DNA of 64,000 nucleotides, from NCBI RefSeq assembly GCF_030730925.1, contig NZ_JAVAMB010000020.1, forward strand, positions 30,528-94,527, written 5' to 3'. The notes beneath the pieces were generated by a model. That model had not been told where the DNA came from. It saw only the letters and a list, made by a program, of their open reading frames with translations, and did not search any database. The stretch is from Flavobacterium sp. DG2-3 (lineage in GTDB: Bacteria > Bacteroidota > Bacteroidia > Flavobacteriales > Flavobacteriaceae). Position 1 is the first letter of the stretch, and each line of letters begins with the position of its first letter. This document shows positions 35,816 through 45,242 of this stretch, piece by piece. The position numbers and the translations under genes were made by a program.

Positions 35816-36918
35816 GACAATCTGATTTTAAATTTTTTCAAAGAAATAAATAGCAGCAAAATCGTCATTCCAACCAAAATAAGCGTTTCTTTCCAGATAT
35901 AAGAAAAACCTAAACCTTTGAGCATAACAGCTTTTACAATTATATAATAATAGTGCGACGGAATTAAATGCGAAATAGCTTGAAATATCCAAGGCATATT
36001 TTCTAACGGAAACATAAATCCCGTGAGCAGTAAAGTAGGCAACATCATTCCCATCATCGAAATCAGCATTGCGGTTTGCTGTGAAGCCGTAACATTTGAA
36101 ATTAGCAAGCCGAGAGAAAGACAGGTAATAATAAATAAAATACTTTCTGCAAAAAGAAGCACAAAACTTCCTTTAATCTCAACATCTAGCAAATAGACTG
36201 AAAGTAAAATAATCAGAATGAAATTAATTACGGAAAGCACTAAATACGGAATTGCCTTTGCAATTAATACCATTATGGGTTTGAAAGGTGAAACAAGCAG
36301 AATTTCCATCGTTCCCAATTCTTTTTCGCGCACTACAGCAACAGAAGTCAGCGCTGTGCTCACAATCATAAAAATCAAAGCAATCACGCCGGGAATAAAA
36401 TTAAGCGAACCGTTCTGTTCTTCGTTATAAAGCTGTCTTAACTCTGGAACAATCTGATAATTTAATCCAACGGACGGGTTTAATTCTTGCTGATAATCGC
36501 GAACAATTACATTTAGATAATTCGTAACAATGGTTGCCGTATTGGGATCTGATGCGTCGGCAATGACTTGAATTTTTGCTCCGCCGAGACGCTGCAGATC
36601 TGAACCAAAATTGGACGGAAAAATGACAGCACATTTAATGCTTCCGTCTTTAAATCTATTTTCAATATCCTTATAATTTAAAATCGGATTTTCAACCTTA
36701 AAATAAGAGCTAGATTCTATCTTTCGTATAATTTTTTCTGTATAAATATCATGTGAATTATCCTGAATGGCAATTCCGATATTTTTGACTTCACTGCTCA
36801 AAGCAAAACCAAAAAGAATAATCTGCACCACAGGAAGCCCAAAGAGAATCAGCAAAGTTCGCCGATCCCTAAAAACATGATAAAACTCTTTTCGAATAAA
36901 AGCCAGTAATTTTTTCAT
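35812..36918 (-). CDS. ABC-2 type export permease, first of the complete exporter operon
   Basis: 368 residues from the ATG at 36918 (MKKLLAFIRKEFYHVFRDRR), one base after the ATPase stop; an upstream ATG at 36984 would overlap the ATPase by 65 bp and adds nothing family-like. Layout as for its partner, with the conserved VREKELGTMEILLVSPFKP loop. It is probably the partner half of the 34691-35815 permease. Confidence 0.87.
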   Translation of the reverse strand: MKKLLAFIRKEFYHVFRDRRTLLILFGLPVVQIILFGFALSSEVKNIGIAIQDNSHDIYTEKIIRKIESSSYFKVENPILNYKDIENRFKDGSIKCAVIFPSNFGSDLQRLGGAKIQVIADASDPNTATIVTNYLNVIVRDYQQELNPSVGLNYQIVPELRQLYNEEQNGSLNFIPGVIALIFMIVSTALTSVAVVREKELGTMEILLVSPFKPIMVLIAKAIPYLVLSVINFILIILLSVYLLDVEIKGSFVLLFAESILFIITCLSLGLLISNVTASQQTAMLISMMGMMLPTLLLTGFMFPLENMPWIFQAISHLIPSHYYYIIVKAVMLKGLGFSYIWKETLILVGMTILLLFISLKKFKIRLS

Positions 36919-36919
36919 A

Positions 36920-37663
36920 CTAATCTGATGTTCTTTTGGCATTTCGAGCCAGTTCATAAAAAACTTCATCCATAGAAGCAGCATTGAAACGCTTTTTTAA
37001 TTCCGACGGAGAATCTATCGCATCTACCCTCCCGTCGACCATAATACTGATTCGGTCGCAATATTCGGCTTCATCCATATAATGCGTTGTTACAAATACG
37101 GTAATTCCGCTGGCTGCCGCTTCATAAATCATTTCCCAAAACTGTCGTCGCGTTATCGGATCTACGCCTCCCGTTGGCTCATCCAGAAAAACAATTTTCG
37201 GACGATGAAATACGGCAACAGAAAAAGCCAGTTTCTGTTTCCATCCCAAAGGAAGTCCGCCAACGAGTTTTTTTGCTTCTTTTTGCAGACCTAAAGTCGA
37301 AATCAGATCGTTGCTTCTTTCTTTAATTTCAGGTCGAGAAACGCCGTAAACACCCGCAAAGAATTCGATATTTTCCAAAATCGTCAGGTTATCATAAAGC
37401 GAAAATTTCTGACTCATATAACCAATATTCTTCTTAATTTTTTCCTGCTGTCTGTAAACATCAAATCCTGCTACACTAGCTTGTCCCGAAGACGGATAAG
37501 AAAGTCCGCAGAGAATTCGCATTGCGGTGGTTTTCCCTGCTCCATTGGCACCTAAAAAACCAAAAATTTCACCTTCGCCCACCTCAAAACTAATGCTGTC
37601 AACTGCTTTGAAATCGCCAAACTGTTTGGTTAAATCTTTACAAATAATAACTTTATTTTCCAT
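36920..37663 (-). CDS. ABC exporter ATPase, second copy
   Basis: 247 residues. Walker A GANGAGKTT, Q-loop MSQKFSLYDNL, degenerate signature LPLGWKQK instead of LSGGQ, Walker B VFLDEPTGG, and switch His in VTTHYMDEA. The degenerate signature means this subunit may need its partner for one of the two catalytic sites. The stop is one base before the permease ATG, and the start overlaps the upstream ATPase by 11 bp. Confidence 0.9.
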   Translation of the reverse strand: MENKVIICKDLTKQFGDFKAVDSISFEVGEGEIFGFLGANGAGKTTAMRILCGLSYPSSGQASVAGFDVYRQQEKIKKNIGYMSQKFSLYDNLTILENIEFFAGVYGVSRPEIKERSNDLISTLGLQKEAKKLVGGLPLGWKQKLAFSVAVFHRPKIVFLDEPTGGVDPITRRQFWEMIYEAAASGITVFVTTHYMDEAEYCDRISIMVDGRVDAIDSPSELKKRFNAASMDEVFYELARNAKRTSD

Positions 37664-38603
37664 GCAGCATTTCTTTTGGTTCGTTAGAATTATCCTGTTC
37701 GCGCATAAGACGAATAAAACTATCTTCGATCGTGGGTTCTATTTTTTTTAGTTCTAAATTCTCTGGATTGTATTTTTGAATAATCGTTTTGACTCTTTCC
37801 AAATCTGCTTCTTCAGACACAAGCGTAAGGTGAATAAATTCTCCAAAAGCATCCGAATTCTCAATTTCTTTTTCGGTTCTAAGATTTTGCAAAAGCTTAT
37901 AAATATTAGCTGCTTTTACAGCAAAAAGCGGTTTTGGAAAACTTTTTATGATTTCATCAGGCGTGTCGACTGTCATTATTTTTCCGCTTTGAATCAGCGC
38001 AATTCGATCGCATAATTTGGCTTCATCCATATAGGGAGTCGAAACCACGATGGTAATATTTTGTTTTTTGAGTTTTGCCAGCATTTCCCAAAATTCACTT
38101 CGAGAAACTACATCAACTCCAGTAGTGGGTTCATCCAAAAATAAAATTTCAGGTTTATGAATTAAAGCACAGCACAAAGCCAGTTTCTGCTTCATTCCGC
38201 CCGAAAGTTTCCCTGCGCGCCTGTCGTTAAAAGGTTTGATCTGATCGTAAATATCTTTGATCAATTCATAATTTTCCTCAATCGTAGTACCAAAAATAGT
38301 GGCGAAAAACTCTAGATTTTCTTTTACGGTTAAATCCTGATATAAGGAGAATTTTCCAGGCATGTAGCCCACTTTATTTCTAATTTCCTGAAACTCATTT
38401 ACCACATCATGACCTTCAACAGAAGCCGTTCCGCCATCGGGAAGCAGTAATGTGGTTAAGATTCTAAAAATGGAAGTTTTTCCTGCACCGTCTGGACCTA
38501 TTAGACCAAAAAGCTCTCCTTTCTGCACCTCAAAAGAAACGTCATCTACGGCGACAAAATCACCATACTTTTTAGTAATATTTTTTAGCGTAACTGATGC
38601 CAT
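37653..38603 (-). CDS. ABC exporter ATPase, first copy
   Basis: 316 residues. Walker A GPDGAGKTS, signature LSGGMKQKLALC (intact), Walker B LFLDEPTTGVD. The switch motif is STPYMDEA, so the usual His (cf. TTHYMDEA in the partner) is Pro. A C-terminal extension (about 220-316) resembles the DrrA-type tail. It pairs with the 36920-37663 ATPase, so each has one sound and one altered motif. Confidence 0.9.
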   Translation of the reverse strand: MASVTLKNITKKYGDFVAVDDVSFEVQKGELFGLIGPDGAGKTSIFRILTTLLLPDGGTASVEGHDVVNEFQEIRNKVGYMPGKFSLYQDLTVKENLEFFATIFGTTIEENYELIKDIYDQIKPFNDRRAGKLSGGMKQKLALCCALIHKPEILFLDEPTTGVDVVSRSEFWEMLAKLKKQNITIVVSTPYMDEAKLCDRIALIQSGKIMTVDTPDEIIKSFPKPLFAVKAANIYKLLQNLRTEKEIENSDAFGEFIHLTLVSEEADLERVKTIIQKYNPENLELKKIEPTIEDSFIRLMREQDNSNEPKEMLHGK

Positions 38604-38612
38604 AGCGGTGTT

Positions 38613-39515
38613 TTATTTTGACCAAAGAACTTCGCCGTACATTCCAATTTTCAAATAGCCGTCATTTTTAACCCTTACTTTGATGGCATAAACCAAATTG
38701 GCGCGTTCGTCTTTAGTCGGAATTGTTTTTGGAGAAAATTCAGATTTGTTCGAAATCCAAGCAATTGTACCCTGATATTCTTTATATTTTTTCTCACCCT
38801 CATCAATACGCACTTTAACCTGCTGTCCAATTTTAACTTGTGGCAACTGCGTTCCTGTAATATAAGCCCGTAGATCTAAAGTTTCAAGATTCGCAATTTT
38901 GTATAATGGTTTTCCTATTACTGCCATTTCATATTGTTCCGCATATTTTGCCAGCACAGTTCCCTTAATCGGATTTACAATAATACTTTTGCTCAATTGG
39001 TCTTCAATTCCTTTCAGCTGAACTCCAACTGTATTTCCTTGCTGTTTTAAGTTTTCGGTCGTAGTTTCCAGCGAACTTTCCTGAGCTTTGATTTGAGCTT
39101 GTAAAGCGGTAACTTTAGAATTTACATCATCCAATTGTTTTTGCGAAGCTACTCCGCCTTTCACCAATTTTTCTGTTCTATTTCGATCCAAAATTGCGTT
39201 ATCCAGCTGTCTCTTTAAGCTTTCAGTCTGAACATTTATTTGCGGTCTGCCACTCAAAATTGCTTTTTCGTTTTGGCGCAATTGCATTTTACTGATAGCC
39301 AATTGTGTGCTATCTATAAAACCAACTTTTTGTCCCGCTTCCAATTGTTGGCCTTCCTCCACATTGAGTTGTAAAATTTGGCCGTTTGCTTCTGCTGACA
39401 TAATCGTTTCTACAGCCTCAAAAGAACCCGAAGCATCAAAATCATTTTCGGTGTCTTTGCACGAAAACATGAAAATCATTGGGATAAGAAAATATAAAAG
39501 CTTGATCTTTTTCAT
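38613..39515 (-). CDS. HlyD-family adaptor lipoprotein
   Basis: 300 residues. A signal sequence with lipobox (MFSC at 16-19) indicates lipidation, unlike the other HlyD in the window. Lipoyl halves (GQILQLNVEEGQQLEAGQKVGFI; NPIKGTVLAKYAEQYEMAVIGK) flank a helical hairpin. It links the inner-membrane ABC complex to the TolC-like channel encoded upstream. It ends 9 nt before the ATPase gene. Confidence 0.9.
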   Translation of the reverse strand: MKKIKLLYFLIPMIFMFSCKDTENDFDASGSFEAVETIMSAEANGQILQLNVEEGQQLEAGQKVGFIDSTQLAISKMQLRQNEKAILSGRPQINVQTESLKRQLDNAILDRNRTEKLVKGGVASQKQLDDVNSKVTALQAQIKAQESSLETTTENLKQQGNTVGVQLKGIEDQLSKSIIVNPIKGTVLAKYAEQYEMAVIGKPLYKIANLETLDLRAYITGTQLPQVKIGQQVKVRIDEGEKKYKEYQGTIAWISNKSEFSPKTIPTKDERANLVYAIKVRVKNDGYLKIGMYGEVLWSK

Positions 39516-39526
39516 AATATATAGAG

Positions 39527-40768
39527 TTAATTTCCTTTGATTGTTTGATACTCGTATTCTGCCATTAGTAATTGAATTTCGTGCAATGCCTTTTCTGCAC
39601 GCGCATTTCCTTCTTTTTCTGCCGCATTCAGCAAATCTATTAACGGTCCTGCTCCAGTGTCATATTTAAGCTGATAGCCTTCGCGAATGGTCTGGCGAAG
39701 TTTTACGATAGCATCATCGTCTATTAAAATGGCTTTCTGCCTTTGTATATCTGCCGTTTTCTGATTCATCTGAAATCGGGTATTAAATACAAACGTTTCT
39801 TCTTGAACCTCTATTTTCTTCAATTCCTGCTGTGTAAGATTTTTTTCGTTTGAATTTTTATACAATCCTTTTATATCCCAGCCGACGCTTAATCCAGCAA
39901 CGCCAATGGTAGAAATTTTCTGAGTTCCTAAATTAATTCCAGGCGCCAAAACTACACCTGCGCCAAGCAAGCCAACTTTAGGCATCAAACTTACTTTCTG
40001 CATATCAGACTGTGCGTTTACCAGATTTCGTTGACTAGCAAAAAGCTGTAGTTCTGGGCGTTTGATAATCGTATCGAGACCGATAGAAATAAACGGTTTT
40101 TCTAATTTTTCTTGACTGATATTTTTTCCTATCAAATAAGAAAGCATGGTTTGATAGCCTGATTTAGTATACTCAAAATCTTTTTTCTGTCGGCTGAGAT
40201 TTAGCTGTTCGGCTTTCATTTCGTCAACATCTGTTTTGTACGCTAACCCATTTTCATGAAGTTTTTTAACTTTATCAATATTGTTAGAAAGGATCGTATT
40301 TTGAATTTGCAATTGTTTCAACTGTTCATCAATAAGCAATATTCCAAAATAAAGTTGATTGACTCTTGAACGCAAATCGTAAAGCGAAACATCAACAGAA
40401 GCTTTTTCGGTATTTGAAGATGCCTCTGCAATCTTTTTTTGTGTTTTGGTAGCTCCTCCATCCCAAATGGTCTGATTGATCTGCCCTAAACCGATGAACT
40501 TGAATTTACTGTCATTTCCAGAACCGCCCATTGTTGGAAAATCTCCAAAAACATAACCTTCTATCGCAGTCAAACTAATTTGAGGCAGATACGCTTTGTC
40601 GGCATTACTTAAAGTATATTCTTTGCTTTTTTCAATCAGTTCATATTGTTTGATCAAAGGATAATTTTCGACAGCCATTTTATAACTCTGATCAATTGTG
40701 AATGTCTGTGCTTGAGCCGAAGCAAAGAACAAAATTCCGATATATTTTAAATACAATTTTCTCATCAT
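39527..40768 (-). CDS. TolC-family outer membrane efflux protein
   Basis: 413 residues. Signal peptide (MMRKLYLKYIGILFFASAQAQ), then a TolC-type helical barrel (SYKMAVENYPLIKQYELIEKS, LIDLLNAAEKEGNARAEKAL). It is the first structural gene of the TetR-controlled exporter. It starts 23 nt after the TetR stop. Confidence 0.9.
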   Translation of the reverse strand: MMRKLYLKYIGILFFASAQAQTFTIDQSYKMAVENYPLIKQYELIEKSKEYTLSNADKAYLPQISLTAIEGYVFGDFPTMGGSGNDSKFKFIGLGQINQTIWDGGATKTQKKIAEASSNTEKASVDVSLYDLRSRVNQLYFGILLIDEQLKQLQIQNTILSNNIDKVKKLHENGLAYKTDVDEMKAEQLNLSRQKKDFEYTKSGYQTMLSYLIGKNISQEKLEKPFISIGLDTIIKRPELQLFASQRNLVNAQSDMQKVSLMPKVGLLGAGVVLAPGINLGTQKISTIGVAGLSVGWDIKGLYKNSNEKNLTQQELKKIEVQEETFVFNTRFQMNQKTADIQRQKAILIDDDAIVKLRQTIREGYQLKYDTGAGPLIDLLNAAEKEGNARAEKALHEIQLLMAEYEYQTIKGN

Positions 40769-40791
40769 AAATAAATTAACTCTAGTTAGTA

Positions 40792-41406
40792 TTAGACAGC
40801 AAACATCATATTAATCCATATTGGGATTTTTTTCTTACGCTCTTGCATTAAATCATGAAATTGAGAAGCTTCTAAATTTCTGCTTCCCATAATGATCGGT
40901 TTTGCAATGAACGGAAATACAATCAATCCCATAAGATTCATTATAAAGTGCAACGGATTAGGTTCTGCTATTTTCTTATTTTGAACGGCTTCTTGAAATT
41001 GTTTGATAAAAACAGAGTCAAGCACGATTTCTTTTATGGGCAGTTTTTTCAAAAGTCCTTCAGGATTATTTCGAACTTCGGTTAGAATAAAAATCGGAAT
41101 TTCTGGTTCAGTACCAATAAAATCGATATATCGTTCTGCAATAATGGCTACTTTTTGTTCTAAAGAAGTTTTTTCATCATCAAAAATTATTTTCATGCTG
41201 CCGATAAAGCCCGATAAGGTTTCAGTCATTATAATTTCAAAAAGTTTTGCTTTGCTTCTAAAATAATAGTTCAGCAAAGCCAAATTCAAACCTGCTTCTT
41301 CTGCAATATCTCTAGTTCTGGTTGCGGAAAAACCCTTTTTATAAAAAACTGTTTTGGCTGCTGTTTTTATTTTTTCTTCAGTCGTAGCATCTTTATTTTC
41401 AGACAT
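40792..41406 (-). CDS. TetR-family repressor of the exporter operon
   Basis: 204 residues. The N-terminal HTH (KIKTAAKTVFYKKGFSATRT, DIAEEAGLNLALLNYYF) is typical of the family; the C-terminal ligand domain is diverse. It heads the exporter operon on the same strand, so it probably represses its own operon. Two dyads (41421-41448 and 41471-41488) lie upstream and one overlaps a -7 box. Confidence 0.92.
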   Translation of the reverse strand: MSENKDATTEEKIKTAAKTVFYKKGFSATRTRDIAEEAGLNLALLNYYFRSKAKLFEIIMTETLSGFIGSMKIIFDDEKTSLEQKVAIIAERYIDFIGTEPEIPIFILTEVRNNPEGLLKKLPIKEIVLDSVFIKQFQEAVQNKKIAEPNPLHFIMNLMGLIVFPFIAKPIIMGSRNLEASQFHDLMQERKKKIPIWINMMFAV

Positions 41407-41420
41407 TTAAAATCTATTTT

Positions 41421-41448
41421 AATCATTTACCTACAAATGTAAATCATT
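41421..41448. promoter_or_regulatory. Imperfect dyad over the tetR -7 promoter box
   Basis: AATCATTTAC and GTAAATCATT (one mismatch) flank CTACAAAT. On the minus strand the box TACATTTG (41434-41441) fits TAnnTTTG. It is a likely TetR operator. Confidence 0.5.
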
Positions 41449-41470
41449 TTTTAATACGTTAAACATATTT

Positions 41471-41488
41471 TTTAATCAAATGATTAAA
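41471..41488. promoter_or_regulatory. Second dyad upstream of tetR
   Basis: TTTAATCA-AA-TGATTAAA, a perfect 8-bp inverted repeat about 65 bp before the tetR ATG. It could be a second repressor site. Confidence 0.4.
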
Positions 41489-41565
41489 TATTTTGATTAA
41501 TTCGACATTATCAAAAATTTCAAGGCATTTTTTCAACCTTAAATAACTTTTGAAACGAAATGAAA

Positions 41566-42546
41566 TTAATGGATCAAAGTATGATCTGACTTGAAAGATT
41601 CGAAAAACTCAAAAGCTCTTTTCTCGGCATAAGAATACGTCGAATTGCGAAGCGGAAACGCACAATGCCCGCCATATTTTGGAGTTTCTAAATATACAAA
41701 TGCACTGTTTTCTGCAATCGATCTTGGGTAACATCTTTCGCCCAAAAAAGGATCGTCGAGCGAATTAATAATTAAAACCGGTGTTGTAATATCTTTTAAC
41801 GAAAACTCTGGAGAAACGCGATGGTAATAGTCATCTTTACTAGCAAAACCATGCAAAGGCGCTGTAAAATACTGATCAACTTCATCAAAAGATGTAATTT
41901 TGTCAATCTGATCGCGGTTAATGAAATCAGGAAATTGTGCTGCTTTGTATTTTAGCTTTTTCTTGATGTCAATGGTAAAATTCTTTAGATAAACTCTGTT
42001 AAAACCTTGCTTCAGCACTTCTGCACTGGTCGCGATGTGAGTTGGCACTGAAATAGAAACTGCAGCTTTTATACGTTCATCAATTTTTGTCCAGCCCAAA
42101 TAATTAAGCAACTGAACGCCGCCCATAGAATATCCGATGAGATAAATATCTTCTGCTCCTTTTTGAAGAACAAACTGAACTACTTCATCCAAATCGTCAA
42201 CAGCGCCATGATGATACAATCTTGGCAAACGGTTCATTTCTCCTCCGCAAGTTCGATTGTTCCAGGCAAAAACCGAAAAACCTTTCTGCTGAAAATAGGC
42301 AGCGCAACTATTGTTGTACGTTCTTCGCGAATCGCCTTCTAAGCCGTGGCACAAAATAACCGCTTTTTTCGGATCGTTTATAATGTAATCGATGTTGATA
42401 AAATCACCGTCACTTAACTCATGCTTTTCTCTTTTATATTCAGGAACTTCAAACCTTTTAATCAAGGCAGCATAAATGGTAGAAACATGCCTGTTGCGAT
42501 GAATAATAGAAGGAGAATTATATTCTGATTGTTCAATTAGTGGCAT
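41566..42546 (-). CDS. YheT-like alpha/beta hydrolase
   Basis: 326 residues from the ATG at 42546 (MPLIEQSEYNSPSIIHRNRH), which matches the usual start of the family; an ATG at 42576 adds ten residues. Nucleophile elbow GYSMGG, oxyanion region LCHGLEGDSRRTYN, acid region NSLDDPFLG and His near GGHCAFP. These enzymes hydrolyse lipid-like esters; the true substrate is not known. A single gene. Confidence 0.85.
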   Translation of the reverse strand: MPLIEQSEYNSPSIIHRNRHVSTIYAALIKRFEVPEYKREKHELSDGDFINIDYIINDPKKAVILCHGLEGDSRRTYNNSCAAYFQQKGFSVFAWNNRTCGGEMNRLPRLYHHGAVDDLDEVVQFVLQKGAEDIYLIGYSMGGVQLLNYLGWTKIDERIKAAVSISVPTHIATSAEVLKQGFNRVYLKNFTIDIKKKLKYKAAQFPDFINRDQIDKITSFDEVDQYFTAPLHGFASKDDYYHRVSPEFSLKDITTPVLIINSLDDPFLGERCYPRSIAENSAFVYLETPKYGGHCAFPLRNSTYSYAEKRAFEFFESFKSDHTLIH

Positions 42547-42793
42547 AACAGAAGTTTTTGTGGTACTTATATACAAATCTAAGAAATCATTTAATATGTA
42601 ATTTAATTCTTTCTTTCTATTTTTTATAATTTATGAAAGAATTTAGAATCAAAATGTATTCAAAATATAATAGATTAATTTAAACCTTAAACTGCAGTTA
42701 ATTTATAAAAACGGTATAAATGCTTCAGACCATTTCAAAGAAAACAAATTGTTAAATATGCTAGAATCTCGCGCTCGTCCCGCCAACTCTGAC

Positions 42794-42821
42794 TTGAATG
42801 TTTACTTTATTCGTATATTTG
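42794..42821 (+). promoter_or_regulatory. Promoter of the histidine kinase gene
   Basis: TTG, a 17-bp spacer and TATATTTG match the flavobacterial -33/-7 pattern, with the ATG 33 nt beyond. The preceding 42577-42790 is AT-rich apart from a small GC-rich tract (42767-42792) of unknown origin. Confidence 0.75.
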
Positions 42822-42854
42822 TAAAATAGATTTTTAAAAAGCAAAATCCTGTAA

Positions 42855-44225
42855 ATGTTCGAACTCTTACCAGTAGATCCAAAAACTATATTTCTACTTT
42901 ACTTTTGGGGCAATTTATTTACCTGCATTCTTATTTTCAGTTTTTCTTTTTCGTATGCCACTAGCGACAACAGAAAAACGTTAAGATGGTTTGGCTTGGG
43001 TAAATTGATACTTACTGTCGCATGGATTATGGCGCTTATGCGAGGCCTTATTCCAGATTTTGTTTCTATCAACATTTCAAATTCTATGATTTTCGGCGCT
43101 TGCTGTTTTGAGACAATCGCAATGCTTTCCTTAATTAAATCGCATGCAAAAAGGCATTATCGATTTCAAATCGCCGTTACTGCAGTGGCAATACTAATTT
43201 TTAATATTGCAACGCTTTTTGACGCATCGATGAATACGCGCGTCATAATTGGCGGAATTGGCATATTTGCCATTTATTTATTGCCCACGATAGCTTATTT
43301 TACAGAAAAGCAAAAAAGCTTTTTCAAAACTTTTTATGTTTTGTGTTATATGGGTTTTGAAATTTTAATTGCCATACGAACAGTTCACCGCTATTTATAT
43401 CCTCAAGATCTTATTATTTCTAAAGACACTTTCGACAGTTTGTACAGCATTTGTTTGTTTCTGTTGACTTTAATCGGAATTGTGGGCTTTTTGCTTTTGG
43501 TTAAAGAAAAGCAGGATCACAAAATTAAAAAGCTTTTAAACGATAAAAACCAGTTTTTTTCTATCATTTCTCACGACTTGAGAGGGCCGTTAGGATCGTC
43601 TGTTTCTCTTTCTGAAATTTTGCTCGAAAATATCGACCAATACAGCAGAGAAGAAATTAAAGAAATATCAGAAATGCTACACGACTCAAATAAGAATATT
43701 TACAAATTGCTCGAAAATCTCTTAGACTGGTCGAGAGTGCAGACCGGAATGATTACTTTCAATCCAAAAAAGACACTTTTGAATGCTTTAATTGAGGAAA
43801 ATATTGAATTGAGCAGAAATGTAGCTTTAAATAAAAATATCAACATCTCATTTGAATCAACTTATCTTATAGAAGCAGAAATTGATAAAAATATGATCAG
43901 CACAGTTTTACGCAATCTGCTCAGTAATGCCATTAAATTTACAGACAAAAACGGCGATATTAAAGTAAAGCTCATCAAAACCAATCAGAAAGTACAAATT
44001 TCTATTAAAGATAACGGAATCGGAGTTCCTGATTATATTAAAGAAAAACTATTCAAAATTAACGGAAAGGTGCTGCAAAAAGGAACAGAAAACGAATTAG
44101 GAAGTGGACTCGGACTTCTGCTTTGCAAAGAGTTCATCAATATTCACGAAGGGGAAATTTGGGTAGAAAGTGAAGAAGGAAAAGGAAGTACTTTTAGGTT
44201 TACGCTTCCGATGAAAATATTATAA
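42855..44225 (+). CDS. Membrane sensor histidine kinase
   Basis: 456 residues. Seven or so N-terminal helices (about 10-215) without a periplasmic domain, so it senses within or near the membrane. A HisKA motif FFSIISHDLRGPLGSS carries the phospho-acceptor His. The catalytic domain has N box NLLSNAIKF, G1 DNGIGVP and G2 GSGLGLLL. There is no response regulator gene next to it, so it is an orphan kinase. Confidence 0.9.
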   Translation: MFELLPVDPKTIFLLYFWGNLFTCILIFSFSFSYATSDNRKTLRWFGLGKLILTVAWIMALMRGLIPDFVSINISNSMIFGACCFETIAMLSLIKSHAKRHYRFQIAVTAVAILIFNIATLFDASMNTRVIIGGIGIFAIYLLPTIAYFTEKQKSFFKTFYVLCYMGFEILIAIRTVHRYLYPQDLIISKDTFDSLYSICLFLLTLIGIVGFLLLVKEKQDHKIKKLLNDKNQFFSIISHDLRGPLGSSVSLSEILLENIDQYSREEIKEISEMLHDSNKNIYKLLENLLDWSRVQTGMITFNPKKTLLNALIEENIELSRNVALNKNINISFESTYLIEAEIDKNMISTVLRNLLSNAIKFTDKNGDIKVKLIKTNQKVQISIKDNGIGVPDYIKEKLFKINGKVLQKGTENELGSGLGLLLCKEFINIHEGEIWVESEEGKGSTFRFTLPMKIL

Positions 44226-44229
44226 GTAA

Positions 44230-44330
44230 AATTCCAAATTTGAAATTCCAAATTCCAATCTGAAATATTAAATTCCAATTTAGAAATTCCAAATTCCAAT
44301 CTAAAATCTAAAATCTAAAATCAACTGTCA
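44230..44330. repeat. Low-complexity intergenic repeats (AATTCCAAATTCCAAT and CTAAAAT units)
   Basis: The stretch contains multiple degenerate copies of AATTCCAAATTCCAAT, then three tandem CTAAAAT heptamers (about 44310-44325). It is the same type of heptamer as at the window's end (ATTTTAG in the other orientation). Confidence 0.75.
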
Positions 44331-44332
44331 GG

Positions 44333-44407
44333 CTGAGCGGAGTCGAAGCCTACGTACTGTAAGACACACAGTAATGATTTAGCATGAAATCCTTCGACTT
44401 CGCTCAG
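44333..44407. repeat. Inverted repeat with CTGAGCGNAGTCGAAG arms
   Basis: CTGAGCGGAGTCGAAG and CTTCGACTTCGCTCAG (15 of 16 complementary) flank a 43-nt loop. I recall such units as common in Flavobacterium genomes. Confidence 0.75.
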
Positions 44408-44440
44408 GAAGACCAACTGCGTGTGCGTTTTTTAAACAAA

Positions 44441-44482
44441 AAAATCCAAACTCCAGTTTTTTTAATTGGAATTTGGATTTTT
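44441..44482 (-). terminator. Terminator of the SIMPL gene
   Basis: AAAATCCAAACTCCA pairs with TGGAATTTGGATTTTT apart from one mismatch. The minus strand has a T-run just after. It lies 20 nt from the gene's stop. Confidence 0.75.
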
Positions 44483-44501
44483 ATATTGGAATTTAAAACT
44501 T

Positions 44502-45191
44502 TTAATCTAATACAAAACTAACGCTAACATTTGCTGTAATTTCGATTTCGCCAATTGCTAATGTTTCGTTTGAAGCTCCCATTGAATCTGCTTCTTTCAT
44601 TCTCATTGCAGCATACATTGGCTGTGGGTGGTAAACCTGAGAATTATCAGAGATTGTAAAAGCTTTACCTACTTTTTGTCCTAAAACAGACACATATTCT
44701 TCTGCTTTTGTTTTAGCATCTTTCATCGCTAATTTTCTAGCTTCAGACTGGTATTGTGCTAATTTAGATGATTCAAAAGAAACTCTGTCAATTCGGTTAA
44801 TACCTTGCTGAACCAAACCTTCCATTAACTCATCGTATTTAGCTAAATCTTTCACTACGATTTCTACTGTTTGAGTAGCATTATAAGAAGTTTTCTTTTT
44901 CTCATAATCGTACTGCGGATTAAGAGCTACTTGTTTTGTTTTAAAATCTGCTGTCGGGATATTCATTTTTTTGATGAATTTTAAAACAGCATCCATTTTT
45001 TCGTCGTTTTGTTTTTTAACGTCTTTAGCATTATTCCCTTTTGTTTCAACAGAAGCTGAAATACAAACCTGATCAGGTGCTACTTTTACTTTTCCTTCTC
45101 CATTAACATTAATTAGAGGTACTTGTTTGATTTCTTGGCCGTAAGACATAGTCATAAACATGATTGTTAAAAATAATACTAGTTTTTTCAT
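44502..45191 (-). CDS. SIMPL-domain (DUF541) periplasmic protein
   Basis: 229 residues. Signal peptide (MKKLVLFLTIMFMTMSYGQ), then the family core: VNGEGKVKVAPDQVCISASV, a KMNIPTADFKTKQVALNP stretch and repeated QSEARKLAMKDAKTKAEEY. These proteins protect against oxidative or envelope stress in other bacteria (BP26/OMP28 relatives). It lies 51 nt downstream of the rhomboid gene, possibly in one operon. Confidence 0.9.
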   Translation of the reverse strand: MKKLVLFLTIMFMTMSYGQEIKQVPLINVNGEGKVKVAPDQVCISASVETKGNNAKDVKKQNDEKMDAVLKFIKKMNIPTADFKTKQVALNPQYDYEKKKTSYNATQTVEIVVKDLAKYDELMEGLVQQGINRIDRVSFESSKLAQYQSEARKLAMKDAKTKAEEYVSVLGQKVGKAFTISDNSQVYHPQPMYAAMRMKEADSMGASNETLAIGEIEITANVSVSFVLD

Positions 45192-45242
45192 TTTTGTTAC
45201 ATTTTAATATTTGAAGAAAGCATTCCAAAAGTTATGCCAGCA

